Origin: an uncultured Flammeovirgaceae bacterium | GTDB lineage: Bacteria > Bacteroidota > Bacteroidia > Cytophagales > Cyclobacteriaceae | Length of the DNA stretch: 64,000 nucleotides | Direction of reading: 5' to 3' | Assembly (NCBI GenBank): GCA_937883755.1 | Contig: CAKZYA010000025.1 | Location: forward strand, 1 to 64,000 | Shown: positions 17,900 to 28,200 of the stretch, piece after piece | Numbering within the stretch: position 1 is the first letter of the stretch | Layout: the number at the start of each line of letters is the position of its first letter | Made by a program: the position numbers and the translations under genes | Notes under the pieces: generated by a model | The model's database searches: none | Told to the model about the DNA's origin: nothing | What the model saw: only the letters and a program-made list of their open reading frames with translations

Positions 17900-19108
17900 T
17901 TAGTCTGGTAAGTAGTCTTTTTCGTCGGTTAACCACTCTAAATTAAATCGGGCGTAGTAAATGCCTCGGCGGGGCCCGTTCAGTTCGTATAGTAATCCAA
18001 CTTTTCCATCATCCTGCACCACCATATCGGAATACGCCGCCCCTCCGGAGCGGATTAATTTACTGATTGGCCAAGTCTCACCCTCGTCGTAGCTCAAGCG
18101 TACGGTCATGGTATGGCGACCCCGGTGGGTAGCCGGGTTAGAGAAAAGTATTCTACTTTTATCCGATTCCGCGGTGGTCGAGTAGCGCAAGATAGCCGCC
18201 TGGCAGCCCGACTCCGGAAGTTCTTCGTCTTGATAAACTTCCTGCCAGGTCTGGCCACCGTCATTACTAATGCCAACCGTTCTAAAGAGTGGTTCGTTGT
18301 TACCCGGATTCCAGTTGCGGGTATTGATCATAAGGTTGCCATTGGCAAGCTCCACAGCGGTAGCCTCATTCGTTGTGGGCTTTAGGTCAGTGCCCACTCG
18401 CCAGGTTTTTCCGTGGTCATCCGTATAGAAAACCATAGAAGAAGTAGTGCTTTCGTGGGGCTCAATGGAATGATTGGCTGGAAAAACGAGTCGCCCGGCA
18501 TACTTCCCTTGGGTTAGCTGAAGGCAATGCCCAGGAGTGATGGCATACCAACGCCAGTCTTCGGCAAAAGTGTAATCAGGATTAATGGCCGGCTCATGGG
18601 GGCGGTGTACTTGCGCCGTAATATTGGTAGGCGCTGACCAGGTAAACCCGTTATCGGAACTGGTAGTCACCATCACCTCACGTACCCCCTTTCCCTTACG
18701 AATAGCTCGCCATTCGTGGTAACCATTGTCCTTGATGTACGTCAGAAAGATACGACCGTGGGGGTAGTCAGGGTCCATAGTATCTAGTACAGGTCCGGGA
18801 TTACCCGCCAGGTAGTTTCCATTACTAGCTACGACTTCTAGGGGTGTCCAAGTTTGCCCGTTGTCTGTGCTACGCTTCATTACGATGTCAATCTTTCCAT
18901 CGTCCGAGCAACTGTGTTGGCGTCCTTCGCAAAAGGCCAGGATATCACCATTGGGAGACTTAATAATGGCAGGTATCCGGAAGCAGGCGTAGCCGTTATC
19001 CCCAGCTAGGAATATAGGATCTTCGGAGAAATAGGGAACCTGTTGTGCTACCGAGCCAATATGCCCTATTGTTATAATCAAGAGTAGTAGTGCGCTGAAT
19101 TTTATCAT
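17900..19108 (-). CDS. Exo-alpha-sialidase (GH33-type)
   Basis: The protein has 402 residues with a signal peptide (to about GSVAQ). The FRIP motif (ACFRIPAII, R44) supplies the first arginine of the triad. Five Asp-box-like motifs follow: STDNGQTW, SSDNGFTW, TDDHGKTW, SNDGGQTW and SYDEGETW. GGAAYSDMVV with LLYE near the end fits the Tyr/Glu pair of the active site. It removes terminal sialic acids from glycoconjugates, feeding the lyase encoded at the other end of the locus. Its ATG overlaps the TAA of a gene remnant upstream (TAATG), and a -7 element lies within that remnant. Confidence 0.93.
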   Translation of the reverse strand: MIKFSALLLLIITIGHIGSVAQQVPYFSEDPIFLAGDNGYACFRIPAIIKSPNGDILAFCEGRQHSCSDDGKIDIVMKRSTDNGQTWTPLEVVASNGNYLAGNPGPVLDTMDPDYPHGRIFLTYIKDNGYHEWRAIRKGKGVREVMVTTSSDNGFTWSAPTNITAQVHRPHEPAINPDYTFAEDWRWYAITPGHCLQLTQGKYAGRLVFPANHSIEPHESTTSSMVFYTDDHGKTWRVGTDLKPTTNEATAVELANGNLMINTRNWNPGNNEPLFRTVGISNDGGQTWQEVYQDEELPESGCQAAILRYSTTAESDKSRILFSNPATHRGRHTMTVRLSYDEGETWPISKLIRSGGAAYSDMVVQDDGKVGLLYELNGPRRGIYYARFNLEWLTDEKDYLPD

Positions 19109-19239
19109 TAGGTTTGTTTATTTTCTGACAAAGGTAACCATCCAATGGCTTTTGTCCGTGCCTCGATCGCTGAAGCATTGCCCTCTTCAAAACTTCCGAA
19201 GTGCCGTACTTTTCCTTCGCGATATTGACCCCAACTAGC
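19108..19239 (-). pseudogene. Gene remnant: 3' fragment of an unidentified gene abutting the sialidase start
   Basis: A 43-codon open frame without a start runs from 19239 (just after an in-frame TGA) to a TAA at 19110-19108. That TAA overlaps the sialidase ATG as TAATG. It would encode ASWGQYREGKVRHFGSFEEG and then an Ala/Arg/Lys-rich end finishing GWLPLSENKQT. The composition is protein-like and the stop/start overlap is the kind found between coupled genes. I therefore read it as the tail of a lost operon gene. The family is unknown, and it may be a chance frame. Confidence 0.35.
19129..19136 (-). promoter_or_regulatory. Possible internal promoter (-7 element) of the sialidase gene
   Basis: On the minus strand the site reads TACCTTTG, an exact TAnnTTTG match, 20 bases before the sialidase start. 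No TTG is found at 19-21 bp, so support is limited. Confidence 0.35.
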
Positions 19240-19298
19240 TCAAATTGGGTGTTAGTGTGCAAATTTGGGTTTAGAACTGCTGAAGTCTGCTAAAAAGT

Positions 19299-22238
19299 TT
19301 ACCTTTTGTTATTTTCTTGTATGGCTTCTACTATTAGCACCCAATCATTGCCTCGGCGAGGGGCTTCTGGGGCATCAAATGTTCTTTTACCTTTATTCGC
19401 AAAAACGCCTATTTCTTTCGTTCTACCGGTACGTGGGTCGAACCAACTGGTCTCTACTTTCTCCCCGGCTACCTTTCCCATCTGCATCTCGAAAGTTACA
19501 CCACAAGGATTATAAACCAGAAGATGGTTTTCACCGCGTATTGCCTGTAAATGGGTACTGTCGTCAGGGTTGTCGGAAATAATAATGGATGTAGCGGGTA
19601 CCATGGCATGCCATGGTACCGACTCCATCAGGTTACGCAGGTGGGTCATATCGTATGCACCCGGACGATCCAGTGCTTCCGGCCAGTATCGGTCCTGAAA
19701 TGCAACCGGAATATCGTCGGCATCGAAAAATCGCCAAATGCTGTGATGGCCATAAGTATAACCGCAAGCACCGGCCAGTACCGACCAATAGGCCGACTGT
19801 CGAATGTCAAAATCGCGATAGCGGGTACTATCGGTATACCATCCCGAACGCCAGGCCGGGTGATCTTCGTACCGAGGTTCTCCGTCAAGGGTAGGCTTTA
19901 TCGGCTCGAGTGAGCGATCGGTCAAAATGTATTGATAGCTAGTAGGATTATCTTTTGTTCGATGTCCGGTTTGCATAAAATTAAAATCGAGCCAGGCATC
20001 TTCGTGAAAGAATTCCGAAGAACGCCGATTACCCCGCGGATGAAAGGTCATCAACACTTTGTCCCAGGCGGAGTGTTTTTCATTCCAGGCCGGTGACTCA
20101 CCGGTGACTCCCTGAGCAATACCTTCGGCCATAGCCCGGTAAATAGGTCGATAATCGCTATCCAGCATGGGGTCGTCATCTCCTCCTATGATCCAGATAA
20201 TATTTGGGGAATCTCTGTATCTTTTGCCCAAAAACATACCGTATTCCTTGGCGCTTGCCTCGTCAAAAATTTTCAGATTTCCTCTGGAACCACTACCATT
20301 TACATAGTTCCAGCCCCAACAGGGTAGCAACCCAACGTATAGGCCTTTTTTAGCGGCTTGGTCAATGATATAATCGGCATGATCCCAGAAGTCGTTAGGC
20401 TGGTTCGGACTTCCTCCGGGTACCACTAGCGGTTGAGCAGGATTGTCCCTATTCATTGGTTTGTGACCGTAATAGTTAGGTCCCAATCCTGCTGGGGGAT
20501 CTTCTTCAACCTGATTATCGTACTCGGCCAACAGCACACCCATCACCACATTAAACCTTTTTTGTCCTCTGTTTTCTAAGTAGGCATCCGCTTCCTCCCG
20601 GCTTAGTTCTTTGAAGAGTTGCCAGCCGGTATCACCTAACCAAAAGAAAGGTGTACCATCTTCATGCTCTAAGTAGCGACTACTGTCTGAAACTCGTAAT
20701 GCGCCGTGATCAACCCAGGGTTGTCGCGAAATTTGATGAGATCCACGGACTACTATGCGACGGTATGACTTTAGTGATGGAGAGCCATTATCCTTAACTT
20801 CCAGGATAATATGAACAGTTTTACCCAAGGCATCCTCCGGCAGTTGAAAGCTGAGCGATCTGTCTTGATTTTCGCTAAGGGTGATAGGCTTTTGGTAGCT
20901 TCCGGGCTCTGGATATACCCACCACCGATAAGATAGATCGTTGCCATCGGGATCGGCACTCCCGGCGGCATCCAAACGAATGGTACTTCTGGGCTTGTGG
21001 TAAACCTGAAGCACCGACAGGGTCGTATCTCCATTGACAACGACCCGGGGAGCATGGTTGGCTTGTTCGTAGGGCGAAATACACCAATCCATCCGGGCAG
21101 CAAAATCGTTTTGGTAGTCTTGCCGCCAGCGGGCTATCGGGGCGTATATGTTATCTTTGTACGTGGTATCTCGGTATTTCCAGGTGTCACCCGTCTGAGC
21201 AAACATCCAAAAGTCGTGGTACTTTTTTTCGTGATCAGCTGCCCATAGTCCGGTTACATTTTTTTGCTCAAGCTTAGAGAAGCGTCCGCCCCAGCTTCCG
21301 TAGTAGGGTTGCTCTGGATTAGACAAGCCATTAGGAATCAGGTACATAAAAGAGGGGGAGTCTCCTTCGAAATGAAATCCCCCACTGCGGGTCCGATGAT
21401 TAACGATATATTTCTTTCCCAGTTCACCGTGGGAACGCACGTGCTCATCAGCCCACTCGTCGGTGATTATAGATTCGTCTCCCAAAAGAGGTGTATCACC
21501 GAACCCTTTGAATTGCGATAGGACTCGTAGGTAAAAAATGTCGGGGAAAGTATGGGCGATCCAGCTTCCGGTATTGTCTTGCCCAGCAACATCGTACACC
21601 CGTACTTTTGCGGTGACTTGATCTAGTTTTTCGGGGGGTAGTTCTTGCCGAAGATCCCACAGCGCCTGAGCCAGATCGATGGCCTTTCCCCATACTAAAA
21701 ACCATACGGGACGGGGGTCGTCTTTTTGCAAAACGTCTACTATCAGTTGGGAAGCTTCCGTAGCTTTTCCTGCTCCTACACCCAGCATATCATCGCCTCC
21801 CCCCCAGCGAATATCTTGGTTAGGATTGCCAGCTTTTACAATACTGTGCAGATGCGCCGCCGCAGGATACCGTGGATCATGTAAAATTAAGTTGGGATAA
21901 ACTTCGGCATAAGCGTTGATGATGTTATGCATGGTGGCCGGGAAGACATCGATGATATTGTTTTTCTGATTCGACATACTGACCGCATTTTTCCGCGATT
22001 TAGTGGCAATCAACCCTTCAAGGTCTAGTTCATTTGCGTATAGCAACAGACGCACCAGTGACTGAATATCGTCCCGATCCTTTTGATCATCCATATCCTG
22101 TACACCGATATCAGCCAACACGACTACGCGCGGTTTTTCAAACGAGGAAGCGGTATATCCTCGGACAAATAGGCCCAGGAACAAAAAGAGAATAAGTAGC
22201 TGGCTAAGGTAATTGGGTTTCATAGATATTAAATTCAT
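19299..22238 (-). CDS. Two-domain secreted glycosidase: Sde0182/DUF1593 nucleoside-hydrolase-like + DUF4038 (GH140-like)
   Basis: This is a 979-residue protein with a signal peptide; an internal ATG at 22223 (MKPNYLSQLL) may be the true start. Residues about 30-370 are the DUF1593 (Sde0182-like) domain with VLADIGVQDMDDQ and DRDDIQSLVRLLLYAN, a nucleoside-hydrolase-type acidic cluster. Residues about 390-500 are its beta-sandwich (SADPDGNDLSYRWWVYPE). From about residue 520 (GTPFFWLGDTGWQLF, later GLLPCWGWNY and WIIGGDDDP) it is a DUF4038 TIM barrel like GH140 apiosidases, ending in a small beta domain. The two enzymes are normally separate proteins. The start overlaps the stop of the upstream sulfatase gene by four bases. 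Confidence 0.85.
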   Translation of the reverse strand: MNLISMKPNYLSQLLILFLFLGLFVRGYTASSFEKPRVVVLADIGVQDMDDQKDRDDIQSLVRLLLYANELDLEGLIATKSRKNAVSMSNQKNNIIDVFPATMHNIINAYAEVYPNLILHDPRYPAAAHLHSIVKAGNPNQDIRWGGGDDMLGVGAGKATEASQLIVDVLQKDDPRPVWFLVWGKAIDLAQALWDLRQELPPEKLDQVTAKVRVYDVAGQDNTGSWIAHTFPDIFYLRVLSQFKGFGDTPLLGDESIITDEWADEHVRSHGELGKKYIVNHRTRSGGFHFEGDSPSFMYLIPNGLSNPEQPYYGSWGGRFSKLEQKNVTGLWAADHEKKYHDFWMFAQTGDTWKYRDTTYKDNIYAPIARWRQDYQNDFAARMDWCISPYEQANHAPRVVVNGDTTLSVLQVYHKPRSTIRLDAAGSADPDGNDLSYRWWVYPEPGSYQKPITLSENQDRSLSFQLPEDALGKTVHIILEVKDNGSPSLKSYRRIVVRGSHQISRQPWVDHGALRVSDSSRYLEHEDGTPFFWLGDTGWQLFKELSREEADAYLENRGQKRFNVVMGVLLAEYDNQVEEDPPAGLGPNYYGHKPMNRDNPAQPLVVPGGSPNQPNDFWDHADYIIDQAAKKGLYVGLLPCWGWNYVNGSGSRGNLKIFDEASAKEYGMFLGKRYRDSPNIIWIIGGDDDPMLDSDYRPIYRAMAEGIAQGVTGESPAWNEKHSAWDKVLMTFHPRGNRRSSEFFHEDAWLDFNFMQTGHRTKDNPTSYQYILTDRSLEPIKPTLDGEPRYEDHPAWRSGWYTDSTRYRDFDIRQSAYWSVLAGACGYTYGHHSIWRFFDADDIPVAFQDRYWPEALDRPGAYDMTHLRNLMESVPWHAMVPATSIIISDNPDDSTHLQAIRGENHLLVYNPCGVTFEMQMGKVAGEKVETSWFDPRTGRTKEIGVFANKGKRTFDAPEAPRRGNDWVLIVEAIQENNKR

Positions 22239-23710
22239 TTTCCTTCGTATTCGAGGTTTGGTTGGGGCATTTCAGCTCGTACTGATTCTCGCCAGACTTG
22301 TAACTCCTCATATAACCGGGATGTCTGCTCAGGCCGCTGTTCAGATAAATCCTGCGTCTCGCTAAGGTCTTCTTCCAGGTTGTAGAGTTCCTGGCGGTCT
22401 TCATCGAAGTATTCAATCAGTTTCCAGGGGCCACGCCGGATCACCCCAACCGGAGCAGCATCGGGATGCCCGTTGTAGTGTGGAAAATGCCAGAAAAGTG
22501 CTTCTCGCTCCAGACCACCCGTACTGTTAATAATTGGTATCAGGTTTTCGCCATCCAGGTGCTGATAGGGCCGCAGCGGAAGTCCGGTTGCTGCTAGCAC
22601 CGTAGGGTACAGGTCGTTCCCGATCACCGGCACATCGCTGACGATTCCTTTATTAACCTGGGTGGGCGACTTAATGATAAACGGCACTCGGATTCCTCCC
22701 TCAAAGTAAGAGCCTTTATTGCCCCGTAACGGACGCGAAGAGCTGGCTTTATAATAAGCTCCGTTATCGGAAGTAAAAATAACCAGCGTACGGTCATCCA
22801 ATTGTAAGTCTTGTAGCGTTTGCATTACCCGACCGACACTTTCGTCTACGCTCTCGATCATCGCGGCGTAGGTAGGTTTCCCTTGCCGATCGGCTTCCGG
22901 TACTTCCTCGTAACGGGCTATTTTTTCTTCCTTAGCCTGCAAGGGGGTATGCACCGCGTAGTGCGATAGCATCAGAAAAAACGGTTGATCCTGGTTTTTC
23001 CTAATAAATTCGATGCTCTCATCGGTAAGGCGGTCGGTCAGGTATTCGCCCTCCCGGCGGATGTCGTACTGTTCTCCGTCGCCCAGCACGTGCCACGTGG
23101 CCTGCAATGGAGTGGTAGGGACTCGCCAAGTGCCGTTGTAGGGGTAAAAATAGTTGCCCGGATTGCCCATATCGTTGCCTCCGATATTCACCTGAAAGCC
23201 CTGATGTTCGGGGTAGTAGAAGGGTAACCCGCCTAAGTGCCATTTGCCAACGAAGCCGGTTTGGTACCCCACTTCGCGAAGGGCTTCAGCCAAAGTGTAC
23301 TCCTCGAGGGGTAATGCCCGTACGAATCGCCCCTCTTTGAGTCGGTGTTTCTTACGGTCCCAGCGGCCATCGGGAATCCAGTTCGTTAGTAGCATGCGGG
23401 CCGGGTACCGGCCGGTGAGGATACTTGCCCGGGAAGGAGAACAGATAGCGGCAGCAGCGTAACCGTTCGTAAATTTCACTCCTTCCTCCGCCAGCTGATC
23501 GATGTGGGGTGTCTGGTAGTAATCACTCCCGTAGCACCCCACGTCGTTCCACCCCAAATCATCAATTAAGAAAAGTACCACATTCAGTTTTTCCGGCTGC
23601 TGCGCGTAACTATCGCTAAATACGCCGCACCCCACCGTGAGCCCGACAATCATGCTTACTCTAGACAGTAATGCCCGATTGTGCCTCATTTTACTTTTCA
23701 ATTTCCCCAT
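22235..23710 (-). CDS. Secreted sulfatase, arylsulfatase family
   Basis: The protein has 491 residues with a signal peptide ending SDSYAQQ. LIDDLGWNDVGCYG (48-61) carries the metal aspartates. The formylglycine motif is CSPSRASILTG with C90. GKWHLG and FTSDNGAYYK follow. It is clearly different from the sulfatase at 16469-17872, so the two probably act on different sulfate positions or sugars. It sits between susD and the two-domain glycosidase gene and overlaps the latter by four bases, so it is part of the same operon. Confidence 0.93.
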   Translation of the reverse strand: MGKLKSKMRHNRALLSRVSMIVGLTVGCGVFSDSYAQQPEKLNVVLFLIDDLGWNDVGCYGSDYYQTPHIDQLAEEGVKFTNGYAAAAICSPSRASILTGRYPARMLLTNWIPDGRWDRKKHRLKEGRFVRALPLEEYTLAEALREVGYQTGFVGKWHLGGLPFYYPEHQGFQVNIGGNDMGNPGNYFYPYNGTWRVPTTPLQATWHVLGDGEQYDIRREGEYLTDRLTDESIEFIRKNQDQPFFLMLSHYAVHTPLQAKEEKIARYEEVPEADRQGKPTYAAMIESVDESVGRVMQTLQDLQLDDRTLVIFTSDNGAYYKASSSRPLRGNKGSYFEGGIRVPFIIKSPTQVNKGIVSDVPVIGNDLYPTVLAATGLPLRPYQHLDGENLIPIINSTGGLEREALFWHFPHYNGHPDAAPVGVIRRGPWKLIEYFDEDRQELYNLEEDLSETQDLSEQRPEQTSRLYEELQVWRESVRAEMPQPNLEYEGK

Positions 23711-23751
23711 GAACTAATAATAAAGATGACTCATTTTTACTTTTGCCCCAA

Positions 23752-25245
23752 TTAGTAACCCTCAGTTTGCTTGATCTTAGGGTTTCGGTTGATGATATCC
23801 TGGTCTACGGGCAGCAGCAAAATATTGCCGTTTTTCTCGCCTTCTCGGCCTACCAACGAAGGTATTCGGGTAAAGGCTTGTCCGAACCGACGGATATCGT
23901 AGAACGACTTGCCTTCCAATACAAACTCGATAATTCGTTCGTCGAGGATGGCATTGTCTATTTCTTCAGATGATAAAGAAGCTGCGTAGAAGTTATCTAC
24001 TCCGTAGGCCCGCTGGGCAACTCGGTTCAACTGGTTGATGGCTTCTCCGCTGTTGCCCAACGCATTTTCTATTTCGGCCTTAAAAAGAAGGGCTTCAGCG
24101 TAGCGATAGATAATGATATCGGAGGTGGGCTGAAGCAGCCCGTTGAGCTCTTCACCAATGTACTTATTAATCCAGACAAATTCACCAATCGACAATTCTT
24201 CTTCCTGCCAGATAACCGGGGTTCTTGCGTCGATATCTGCCGGTTTCAACACATCGTTAACAAATCGTTCATCCAATATCAGCCACTGAAGACCGGACTG
24301 AGTAGGTACCGTATCTCTAAATTGCTCGGGTACAAAACTTGCCCCGTGCAGGGTGATGGCTGAAATATTAGCCCCGTTGGTCGTTCGGTTCTTGTTATCA
24401 TTCGCTACCTCAGCCGTGCCGGCCTCTATCAAAGAGTAAAAAACGGAAAATATAATCTCCGAACTGCTTTCGTCTCTAAATACCGTTTCGTAATTCTCTT
24501 CTAAAGCGTATCCAGCATTGAGTACTGCGTCCACCGCCGCATTAGCCGTATTCAGGTCGGCAGTACCGCCTCCGGCTACCTTGGCAGTCCATAAATATAA
24601 GTCGGCCTTGAGCATGTTGGTTGCCGCCTGGGTGGCAAAATACGGTTCTTGTCCGGGATTAGCCGGAGGTAGTAAAGCGACGGCCTGCTCAACATCGTCT
24701 TTAGCTTGCTGATATATTTCCGCTACCGGACTCCGGGTGAGCTCCAGTTCTTGTGCCGCCGACTCAAACCCTTCTAGGGCAATCGGGGCATCGCCCCATA
24801 TTTTTGCTAACTGAAAGTAAGAGAACGCCCGCATAAAGTAGGCACTGCCCAAGATAAACTCTTTTTCAGCCTCATTCGAAAACGCAATATCCGGTACGTA
24901 CTTGAGGATAAGATTAGCATCGTTAATCAAGATATAGATGTTTGACCAGTTCGTTCGGGAGGTAGCTGGAGTGACATCATTCATCCAGAAATCGCCCCAG
25001 TCCCAAGCCCCTCCTGAAGTGCCCCAATCCCAGTAGTCGGAGCGAAACTCTCCCCACCACTGCAGTTTGGAATCGAAAGTGTTTCTAAATTGAGAGTACA
25101 GACCGGCATTGGCTCCCCGAGCGTCATTCTCGGTTTGCCAGAAGGAAGCGTTACTGATAGAACTAGGCGGACTGAGCTCCAAGGCGTCGTCGCAGCTCGT
25201 AACAAACAGAAAAGCTAAGCAAAATATAATGTGTATAAATTTCAT
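23752..25245 (-). CDS. SusD/RagB-like outer-membrane glycan-binding lipoprotein
   Basis: The protein has 497 residues. The lipoprotein signal is LFVTSCDDALEL with the acylated cysteine at about residue 18. The SusD pattern is present: SISNASFWQTENDA, then LILKYVPDI, YFMRAFSYFQLAKIWGDAPI, and the C-terminal LDERIIEFVLEGKSFYDIRRFG. It caps the neighbouring SusC channel at the cell surface and binds glycan. The stop is 42 bases before the sulfatase start, and its own start is 12 bases after susC. Confidence 0.95.
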   Translation of the reverse strand: MKFIHIIFCLAFLFVTSCDDALELSPPSSISNASFWQTENDARGANAGLYSQFRNTFDSKLQWWGEFRSDYWDWGTSGGAWDWGDFWMNDVTPATSRTNWSNIYILINDANLILKYVPDIAFSNEAEKEFILGSAYFMRAFSYFQLAKIWGDAPIALEGFESAAQELELTRSPVAEIYQQAKDDVEQAVALLPPANPGQEPYFATQAATNMLKADLYLWTAKVAGGGTADLNTANAAVDAVLNAGYALEENYETVFRDESSSEIIFSVFYSLIEAGTAEVANDNKNRTTNGANISAITLHGASFVPEQFRDTVPTQSGLQWLILDERFVNDVLKPADIDARTPVIWQEEELSIGEFVWINKYIGEELNGLLQPTSDIIIYRYAEALLFKAEIENALGNSGEAINQLNRVAQRAYGVDNFYAASLSSEEIDNAILDERIIEFVLEGKSFYDIRRFGQAFTRIPSLVGREGEKNGNILLLPVDQDIINRNPKIKQTEGY

Positions 25246-25257
25246 GATTATAAAGTT

Positions 25258-28200
25258 TTAGATTCCCAACTTGATACCTGCAGTGTAGATTCGGAAGGGA
25301 GGATAACTACCTCCTCGGTTATTTTCTCCACCCCGTTCCGGAGAAAAGCCGGGATAATCCGTAAAGTAATGCAGGTTATTTCCGGCTACGTACAACCGGG
25401 CACTTCTCAGGAATTTTACTTTCTCCAGTAGATCATCCGAAAAGTTATAACCCAAACGAACGTCACGTAGCGACACAAAATCAGCGCTGTAGGTGTAAAA
25501 ATCGCTTGTTCTGAAGTGGTTTCTTTGTCCTCGGGGGTCGTGAAACACCACCCGCGGCTGGTTAGTAATTGCCGCATCTCCCGGTTGCTTCCAGGCGTTC
25601 AGAATATCAGTAGTAGGCGACAGGTCCCGGGCGCCTACTCCATTCCACCAACCCCTAGATTCGTCGGCAATCGAATGGCCCAAAGCGAAGTCGAGAAATA
25701 CTGTTAATTCAAAGCCCTTGTAACGGAAAGTATTATTCAATCCCCCGGTGGTGCGAGGCTGGGAATAGCCCAGAACGTACTGATCCAGGTTGGTGATGCG
25801 GCCGTCGCCGTCCCGGTCCTGCCACTCAAAATCGCCCGGAAATTTTCGGCCCCGGGTGGAGGTCTCCGTCGCGGGATCGTAACCCAGGGCTTGCTCATCA
25901 AAGTGGGCGGCATCGGCCTGTTCCTGGTTATCAATCAGAAAATTCACTTTCCAGCCAATAAAGGCATCTAGTCGTTCTCCTTCGGCAATTCCGCCTACGC
26001 CGGTGCCATCCGGAAATATTAGTCCGTTAATCCGGTTTTTGTCAATGCCCTCCCGTTCGGGTAGCTTGAGTACCTCGTTGTCTACGTAGGCAATATTGAA
26101 GTCGGTAGTCCAGGAGAAATTATTGGTGCGGATATTTTCGGTGCTGATGGCTAATTCTATTCCATTGTAGCTAACCGATCCAACGTTGGTTTCTATGGAA
26201 TTGAATCCGGTTTCGCGAGGAAGCTGCACCGTAAACAACAGATCATCCGTCTGTTTCACGAAGTAATCAACCAGAACATTGATGCGTTGATTCTTTAGGA
26301 AGCCCAGATCGAAGCCTACATTGTACTGCGTGGTGGTTTCCCAGCCCAAATCACTGTTGGGCATGGCTACTGCGCTAATACCCGCATTACCCGCATAGTT
26401 GTAGATTGGGTTGTAATTACCCTGCGAAGTATATCGGCCAACTCCATTATTACCTGTTTGCCCTACACTGGCCCGAAATTTGGCTTCGGATAATACGTTA
26501 CTGATGCCTGATGGATAAAACGCTTCATTGGAAATTACCCAACCCGCTGAGACACTAGGAAAGATTCCGTAGCGTCGGTCTGCCCCAAACTTGGAAGAAC
26601 CGTCCCGTCGTACTGAAGCCGACAGTAAGTATTTATAATCAAAATTATAGTTTAACCGGGCAAACTGGCTAATAAGTCGTTCTTCCGACCGAAACGTAAA
26701 CGCTCGGGTTGGTTCGGGAGCGGCATTTAGCGTCGGAATGTTGTCGGTAGCAGCTCCCCGTCCCTGTACGTTAACATTATCGTCTGCAAGATATAGATCA
26801 GTGTATCCTATCAGGGCCATGAGGTTATGCTTTTCCAGAAAGGTCTTTTCGTAATTAAGTGTAAGCTCATATTGCCAACTGGTGGCCTGGTTGCGCTGCG
26901 CAATGGCCGGGCGCGATTGATTGAATACGTGCGATCTCTCAAAGTAGTCGCGGGTGTTCTGATTAATATGGTAATTGACTGTTCCCCGAAAACTTAAATC
27001 ATTAACAATCTGCCAGTCGAGCTTTCCTCCGACGGTAGCGATGGTACGGGTACGGTCATTTTCGCGGGTAGCCTGCACCCACAGCGGGTTGGCTAGAGAG
27101 CCATTGATCCCCCATCCGGGAGTGCCGTCGGGAAGTTCATCGCGAATGGTTCGAGCTAGAAAAGCTCCCCGGGAGAACAGGGCACTTTCATTCTCGAAGC
27201 GGTTGGTATTGCTGAACGAAAAATCGGTCATGGTGGTCAACGTCACCTTATCGTTCAATCGGAAATCTACATTGGCCCGTCCGCTAAAGCGTTTCCAGTA
27301 GGTATTTACTGCTACCCCCTGTTGGTCGGTGTAGCCCACCCCGGCTGCGTACCGAATCTTATCGGAGCCTCCGTTAGCCGATACGTAGAAGTTTTGCTGC
27401 GGAGCTCTTTGGAATAGGTTTTCCTGCATGTCGTTGTCCTGAAACACCAGCGTTCGCCCAGTGACTGGATCAATAATACTTTGCCATCCGGCGGGCACAG
27501 CTTCGCCATCTTCTAAAAAGCGAGTAGTCCAGGTGCTGTTTTCGTCATTTCCCGTTCCGGTCGACTGCGGCCCAGAGAACCAAATTCCGTCTTTGTAAGT
27601 AGACGTTTGGACAAGCGGGCGGAATACTTCCAAAAACTGGGCGGAACTTAAGGTTTCTATTTTCCGGGGAAACTCCTGGGTACCGAAGCTGTAGTGGAAA
27701 TCAATATTACTGGTACCTTGTTCGCCTCTTCGGGTAGTGATTAGCACTACGCCGTTAGAAGCCCGGGCTCCGTAGATAGCTGCCGCTGCCGCATCTTTCA
27801 GCACTTCAATGGAGGTAATGTCCTGAGGGTTGACATCATTAATGTCCCGAGGGAATCCATCCACGATGTACAACGGATCGTTGCTTTTATTGATCGATGA
27901 GCCTCCTCGGATTCGGACATTGAGTTGATTGCCCGGCTGCCCGCTGGTGGCTAGTACCCGAACGCCCGCCACTTTTCCCTGTAATACCGAGGTAACGGTA
28001 GGGGTAGGTATCTCGTGCAGGTTTTCTCCGTCAACGGAGGCAATGGCACTGGTTACCGTAGCGCGGGATTGAGTACCGTAGCCTACCACTACTATTTCCT
28101 GTAAAGCTTGAATATCTGGAAACATTGCGACATTAATGATCGCTTGGTCACCAATAGTAATCTCTTCGGTAGTGTAACCTACGGAAGAAAATACCAGGAT

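Noticed and set aside
16469-23710. The two sulfatases as a recent tandem duplication
   Set aside because: They share only the family motifs; lengths, signal peptides and most of the sequence differ, so they are separate acquisitions or old paralogues.
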